From the NCBI RefSeq assembly GCF_018812025.1, contig NC_063061.1, positions 8,053,415-8,117,414 on the forward strand: DNA of 64,000 nt. The letters are read 5' to 3'. The notes beneath the pieces were generated by a model that was not told where the DNA came from, did not search any database, and saw only the letters and a program-made list of their open reading frames with translations. Shown here one piece after another: positions 58,208 through 64,000 of this stretch (within the stretch, counting starts at the first letter, position 1; the number at the start of each line of letters is the position of its first letter). The position numbers and the translations under genes are program-made. This DNA comes from Megalobrama amblycephala. Taxonomy: Eukaryota; Chordata; Actinopteri; Cypriniformes; Xenocyprididae.

Positions 58208-59330
58208 ATCTATTTAAATGAGTGCAAACCTTGTGCTTCTTCAGATAGGTCTGTTTTTTGAACTCTCGTGTCCTTTGATGTTCTCTGACTCTATCTGCTG
58301 ACTAGAAGTGGCTCTGCTGTTCGTCCATGTTTCAGACAAAAGAGGGCTGATAAAGGGCACGGTCCACAATGACAGTGTCCTCCTAAGAATGTCTGATGTT
58401 CAAGATTGGACTCTTCCTGTAAAGTCACTGAGTTAACAGAGACCTGACTTGATGGCTTTGCTTTATCTACAGATATAGGAGGAAAAGCAGTTTCTTATAG
58501 GAGGCCACTGAAGTGGCTGTATCAGCCAATGGGCCAGAAAAAAAATTCTCTAGGACATGCAGCCGAAGTCAGAATATTTTGGCAATGGAAAGCCGCTGTT
58601 TGCAGATATGTTATTTATTTAATACATTATTATGTATCTATATGTTATAATCGGCCAAGGGTTAAAATGCAATGCTTAATTTGTATAATACATAGCAGGT
58701 GGTCCTTGCTTCATCTTTTTCTTATCTTCACTATAAGGAAAGCAGTCCAACAGAATTAAGATTCAGCACAAAATTTGCTGTCTAATATACATAATTTAGT
58801 TACTGAAAATTTCAAAAGGTTGGTGGATATTTAGGACAGTCAGCCAAATTGGGTTGTTATATTTAAAAGAGACTTTAAAGGTCATTTTGCAACCTTGTGA
58901 CATACTGATATTACAAAAATCACTATGGCAAGCCATTTAAGCATTTAATTCCCCTGGCCCTACTAGTCGTAATTTAGTTTTCACTAGTCAAAATTCCAAT
59001 TCCAGATATCTATTCTGCAATTTTGACTCATCGTAATTGGAATTAAGATATCCGCAATGTGATTATGACTAATCATATGTATTAAAGATATCTACAATGC
59101 TATTTTGACTAGTCATATTCTTCCATTGGAAAATATCTTCTGATATCCACAAATGAGTTCTGACTAGAAATTGTAATTAAAGATATCTGTAATTGATTTC
59201 AGGCATAATTCTAACTAGAGATATATTTCAAATTACAATTTTACAATAGTGATAAAGATATAATAATATGGCAAGCCGTTTTAGCATTAAATTCCCCTGG
59301 ATGTACTTGTCAAAATTCCAATTCCTGCGG

Positions 59331-60335
59331 AGCCCGGACATGACATGCAGGGAAAAAATAGAAGGCTAAATCGTGCGCACGATTTACTAATGCTGGGTAA
59401 ACACTAAAAGATTTTTGAAAACTTTTAAGATTTTCAAAATGTGAGAGACCACAAACATGAGGACCAAAAATCCTAGATTTATCCGTTTCGCTCCTATAGT
59501 GTGTGGTGTGCCGTGATATGATAAAGACAAGCAGACAAACAGACAAACACACAAACAGACTTTCAACCAGAGTCCCGACTGTGAACATGGGAAATCTCGC
59601 AAAATCTCTCGTGACTTCAGAATAAACACGGCGGATGATAGGCATGAAAAAATTGTGATGATAGTGTTTGAAATGATTTTGGTATGTTTTACAGGTGCTG
59701 TTGCCACAAATCGATTAACTGATCCTCCATCTCTGCTGTCCAAATGCATTTAACTTTGTGCTGGCCATGACTGTGTTTGTTATGCTTCCATCTTCTGTCA
59801 GCTCGCTTTCTGATTGGATATTTTTTAGTTTCAAGTGATAATCTCCAGTGTGCACGTGTCTGTCCTCAGGGTTCCCCCCACACATCAGGATTTCTGATCA
59901 TAAATATTCAATGTTTAATATTTACGATTCGCGATCGGGGCGCCTCCGACGTTCTTCTGAGCAGATTCAGTCACTCTTAACACACCTCACACCACAGGAA
60001 AATCTGATAAGATAATCTGTAGAACCATCAAGATAATCGGGACATTACCTAGGATTGTTGGAAGGGGAGAAATCGGCCCAAAATCAGCCCGATTATCTTG
60101 TGGTGTTTATCCAGCATAATTCGTTCCTTCGATTTACTAAATCGTGGACATGATTTATAAATCAAGAGAACGAAATAGTAAATTGAGGGAACAAAATAGT
60201 ACGTTGTGCGCACGTTTTAGTAAATCGAGGGGAACGAAATAGTAAATCGTGCACAATTTAGTAAATCGAGGGAACAAATTAGAAAATAGTGCGCACAATT
60301 TTTTTTTTCTTGCATGTTATGTGTGGGGCTCTGTA
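59331..60335. mobile_element. DNA element with GGAGCCC...ACATGACATGCA ends, inserted in the repeat block
   Basis: Left GCGGAGCCCGGACATGACAT and right (complement) CAGAGCCCCACACATAACAT are inverted ends. The outer parts contain repeated AAATCGTGCGCACGATTTA-type palindromes. Probably hAT-like; no transposase seen. Confidence 0.55.
59391..60116. mobile_element. TAA-flanked element nested inside the previous one
   Basis: Ends TGCTGGGTAAACAC and GTGTTTATCCAGCA are inverted repeats, with TAA directly outside each (59388-59390 and 60117-60119). The 3-bp TAA duplication suggests PIF/Harbinger. Non-coding. Confidence 0.65.
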
Positions 60336-60956
60336 AATTCTATTCTGCAATTTTGACTCATCGTAATTGGAATTAAGATAGGCTATCTTTAATTCAACAT
60401 TTTTAAAGATATCCAAAATACATTTGATACCTGAAAGTAATTTATTACTAATCAAAATACAATTGTGGATATCTTGAATTGGATTTTTGACTAGGCAGAA
60501 CTTATTAATAGAGCTCTTGAATTGAAATTCTTCCTCATCAAATATATCTGCAATTGAATTATAGATATCTCAGTCTGATTTTTGGAAGACCTAGGAAGAC
60601 CTTTCTTTGGAGATATATGCATTTAGCTTTGAGAATAGGAAGAATTTCAATGTAGATATCTGGAATTAACATTCTGACTAGTCAAAATTCTTTTATAGAT
60701 ATCTGAAATGTTCATGCAAACACACCTTTGCTAAGCCCCACCTTAAACATTTTATTAACCAATCCTACCTTGGAAATTGTTGTCATTCGCCATTTTGTCT
60801 AAGAATTGTTTAATAAAATTCCTGTGTCTTTGGGTCATTTAATGCCAGTTAAACATTTATTAACTTGTAATCTTTTTAAAAATCAGCCTTTACCTTTTTG
60901 GATCTGCCTTGATTCTGAAGCATTGTTGTCCATCACATGTTTATTTGTTCTATATT

Positions 60957-61731
60957 TCACATTTTTTGGTGTATAATTCCATTGTTCTTCACTCTTGTCT
61001 TTTCAAAATATGTAATAATTCAGACAACGAGTTTTTGGTACTGTCTTTAATGAACATTACACTCAAGTTGGTCCATTTTTCAACATGATTTAATTAAAAT
61101 CACAGCGCTATATAAATGCATGTTCGGAGAGTTTTTACCATATGAAACAAAGCACTCGCGTCTCTTCATAAAATTGAGTTTAAGCCACTGGAGTCACATG
61201 GAGTACTTTAATGATGTCATTTCTATCTTTCTAGACCTTGAAAGTGGTAGTTGCACTGGATATCTATCGCTATCAAAAATATCTTCATTTGTGTTCCGAA
61301 GATGAACGAAGGTCTTACGGGTGTGGAACGACACGAGGGTGAGTAATTAATGACAGAGTTTTCATTTTTGGGTGAACTAACCCTTTAATTAATTCATCCA
61401 GTGAGCAGACTACTGTTGTTAGCAGTTAGCACTAAGCATTAGGCAGGGAGGGGCTCTGGTGAGGGGGAGGAGCTGAGTAAATTAAAGGCCAAAGTACTTA
61501 ACTTTTTACGCGTATGCGAGGGTCAGTGTACCATGTGCATAACGCGATTTTCATCATCAGAATAGTACACACACCACTTTTGCTGTAATTAGTTTATTCA
61601 CAAGGTGGCAACCATGCCCTGAGGGCGTCAATTTACAAGGTAGTCAAAGAACATCTGAATATATTTATTATATATTTTGAAAAGACAAGAGTGAAGAACA
61701 ATGGAATTATACACCAAAAATGTGAAAAAGC
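60957..61731. repeat. Long inverted repeat pair flanking an Angel-like half element
   Basis: About 55 bp at 60957-61012 (TTTTGGTGTATAATTCCATT ...) recurs as its complement at 61676-61731, nearly identical. Between them lies the right half of an Angel-like element (61108-61388) and unassigned DNA. Confidence 0.75.
61108..61388. mobile_element. Angel-like element, right half only
   Basis: Runs into TTTTTGGGTGAACTAACCCT at about 61370-61386 then TTAA. Inside are GAACGAAGGTCTTACGGGTG and TGTGTTCCGAAGATGAACG, as in 27176-27972. The left arm is missing. Confidence 0.7.
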
Positions 61732-61754
61732 AAAAGCTAATTTTTTTTTAATTT

Positions 61755-62465
61755 TGTTTCATCTGACGATAGAACCCATCCTGTTTGAAGTTCCAATAGT
61801 GTCAGTTTCTTTTCAAATGTTCTATGGTCAAAAAAAAAAAAAAGAAGAAAAAAAAAGAATTTTTTTAGCAGCAAACTCTCAAGATGGGTTTGGTGCACAC
61901 AAGGGTTAAAAGTACCCCATGTGTACAATGACATATACTGCTGGATCTTTAATATTGTGGGCCTATTTTTCTGCTGGAGATCCTGGACATCTTGTTCAGA
62001 TACATGGTATCATGGATTCTATCAAATACCAAACAGATAACAAAAAAAAAAACAAAAAAATCTGATTGTCCCTGCTAGAAATCATATAATGGGCAATGTT
62101 TAGATCTTCCAAAAGGACAATGATCTAAAAACAAACATCAAAACCAAAACAAATGTCTCACTGAGTACAAAATGAAGCTTCTGCCATGGCCATCCCAGTT
62201 CCCTGACTTGAACCCTAAAGAAAATGAGTGGAGTGAACTAAAGACGAGAAGCACCAACATGGATCTGGGAATCTGAAGGGTCTGGAAAGATTCTGTATGG
62301 TCTCTGATCTCTTGTCAGGTGTTCTTCAAACTCATCCGGCATTATAGAAGAAAACTCAGAGCTGTTAACTTGGCAAAATGAGGTTGCAAAAAGTATTTAA
62401 TAAAAGGGTATGATTAATTGTGAGAAATGTGTATTAGAGAAAAACATTTATTTCTTGAGATCCTA
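61755..62465 (+). pseudogene. Tc1-like transposase relic with internal inverted piece
   Basis: Same family as 42226-43775. 61862-62300 reads in transposase direction, with TTTAATATTGTGGGCCTATT and the tail CCCTGACTTGAACCCTAAAG then AAAATGAGTGGAGTGAACT, encoding the NPKENEW catalytic motif. The preceding 61755-61815 is the same family in reverse orientation (TTTCATCTGACGATAGAACC), so the copy is partly folded on itself. Several indels; no open frame. Confidence 0.7.
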
Positions 62466-63290
62466 AAAGTGTGCATACACACACACTACACAACACACAG
62501 ATTTTGCATACTCACAAAAGTAAAATCCCTTTATCAACCCGATCAGTGGAAAATTGTGCATACCTGCATTGCCACCGTCTCCTCCCTGAAATAACCCATC
62601 CTTGTTATACTGGCAAGTTCAACGGTACACGATAATACGGATGGTAAATGCCATCTGTGCCAACACATTACTACATTTTCCTACTCATATCCTTGTCTTT
62701 TTAAAAAAAACAATCTAACAGGGAAGCATATTATTCTCAATTTCCATTGGCAAATTAGTTTATTTGTTTTAGGCATTATTCTATATATTTTAGGATGTTT
62801 AAATATTTTTAGTTGAAACAGAACAGATATTTTTAGATTTTTCAAAAATAATACATCAATGTGTCACTGACAGAACATTTAAAATTTAAAACATACAAGT
62901 ATTTCAGTTTCCTTCAAATTTGACAAAATATTTTCATAATGTTGAGAAAAAAATAAGGAAGGGGTCATCATTAGGGTTCTTTCCGTCTGCACACGACACC
63001 ACCGACAACATACCTGTGTGTGTCATCACACCTACTCAAACTGGGCAAAGGGCCGCTTGACCACCGAATGAGTCCGGCAGCGTCTGTCTTTATACCGTCT
63101 GCTAATCATGTGCACTATAACTTCAGGAAAATGCTTTCTTGTCATTTGAAATGCTTAACTCAATTCACAAGAGTGTCAAATTAAAAGTGAACATTTAAAT
63201 CATTCTATTTCCTTCATTACTTAGCTCACACCAGTCAAAGAACGCATGCACATGGCCCAGAGTGTGCTTATGGTGAGCACATATTTACAG
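62466..63290. other. No feature identified
   Basis: AT-rich sequence with one or two short CA-rich stretches (about 62475-62500). No known repeat end, exon or ORF that I can support. Its right part may be 3' UTR or flank of the - strand gene ending at 63565. Confidence 0.4.
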
Positions 63291-63564
63291 CAATTTTATT
63301 TATTTTTTATAAAACCCAATGTGCACATGGGAAATAGTTTACGCAAATTTCAAAAGGTCCAAACTTCAAGTAGTCCATAAACAAATGTCAACAAAAACAT
63401 CCAACATCAGACTGCTAGTAGAATTTCATTTGATGACACATTAGCACAGCAAAACACAGAGACAGTAATTGGGGAAAAAAAGTCCCTGTCTCCGTGAAAC
63501 CAAAGACATTTATTTGCTGCAGTTTGAGTCAAGTATGCTAGTCCTTCTACACTGGGTGCTGTTG

Positions 63565-63705
<141 letters not shown>

Positions 63706-64000
63706 CTAAATTTGCTATTTTAAAAAACAAAATGGGTGAATAAAATGGGTTTATTTAAACATTAAATAAGTTGAAACCTGCCAGATCCTGACGTGACGCA
63801 GTAATAAGCTGCTGAATATACATTATTCCATGCAGACAGCTGCTTATCAAATAAATACATAGACATGACATAGCTATTCACCTGATTGGAATAAAATCAG
63901 TAAAATAACCTGGTTGGCAGACTTATGGTTATAGTTTCAGGAAAATGGCAAAAGCAGTGGATATCACAGCTTTTACCTAAATTGATATAACTTCTGAACA

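Larger units (their letters stand above)
58924..60712. repeat. AGATATC/TTTGACTAGTCA-rich repeat region, duplicated and interrupted
   Basis: Two diffuse blocks (58924-59275 and 60336-60712) built of irregularly spaced AGATATC and TTTTGACTAGTCA motifs. TATGGCAAGCC followed by AAATTCCCCTGG occurs at both 58924 and 59268, so the block was duplicated before the second copy was interrupted. Confidence 0.6.

Overview
The window looks like nuclear DNA of a teleost fish, most likely a cyprinid (carp/zebrafish relative). It is AT-rich, has no operon structure, and is saturated with TTAA-flanked foldback elements, Tc1-like transposon relics, LINE fragments and tRNA-derived SINE pieces whose sequences I recognise from cyprinid genomes. 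Microsatellites (CA/GT, GATA, ATTCT) are common.

Only one complete host gene is visible: a four-exon ripply gene, best matched to ripply1, on the + strand at 56406-57784. It has a TATA box about 140 bp upstream of the ATG and a poly(A) signal at 58202. A second host gene is represented only by a candidate last coding exon on the - strand at 63565-63685; it would end tail-to-tail with ripply. Two GC/CpG-richer, apparently repeat-free patches (about 26230-26860 and 54280-54730) are candidate regulatory or first-exon sequence.

The rest reads as layers of mobile elements. 1-3094: Tc1 end fragment, SINE head, 3'-type repeats. 3095-5984: three elements nested inside each other. 7230-9650: Tc1-like relic, then a broken L2-type LINE. 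11458-14825: an AAGTATACTT-rich element split by a gag-only LTR retrotransposon whose 5-bp target duplication and empty site can both be read. 17298-29820: a run of TTAA-flanked elements, one carrying a THAP-domain relic. 29821-43775: Tc1 relics, an interrupted LINE, an L1/Tx1-like LINE, and a paired CA/GT hairpin. 44030-50120: four diverged copies of a locally duplicated unit, itself broken by insertions. 50548-55656: three more TTAA-type foldbacks and one near-complete short copy. 58924-62460: another nested set and a rearranged Tc1 relic.

No functional RNA gene, CRISPR array or complete transposase was found. Stretches not listed as features (e.g. 176-930, 6460-7228, 9651-11250, 15900-17297, 21236-22607, 30466-31480, 52680-53590, 62461-63290) hold nothing I could assign. 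Element family names are from recognition, not from a search.
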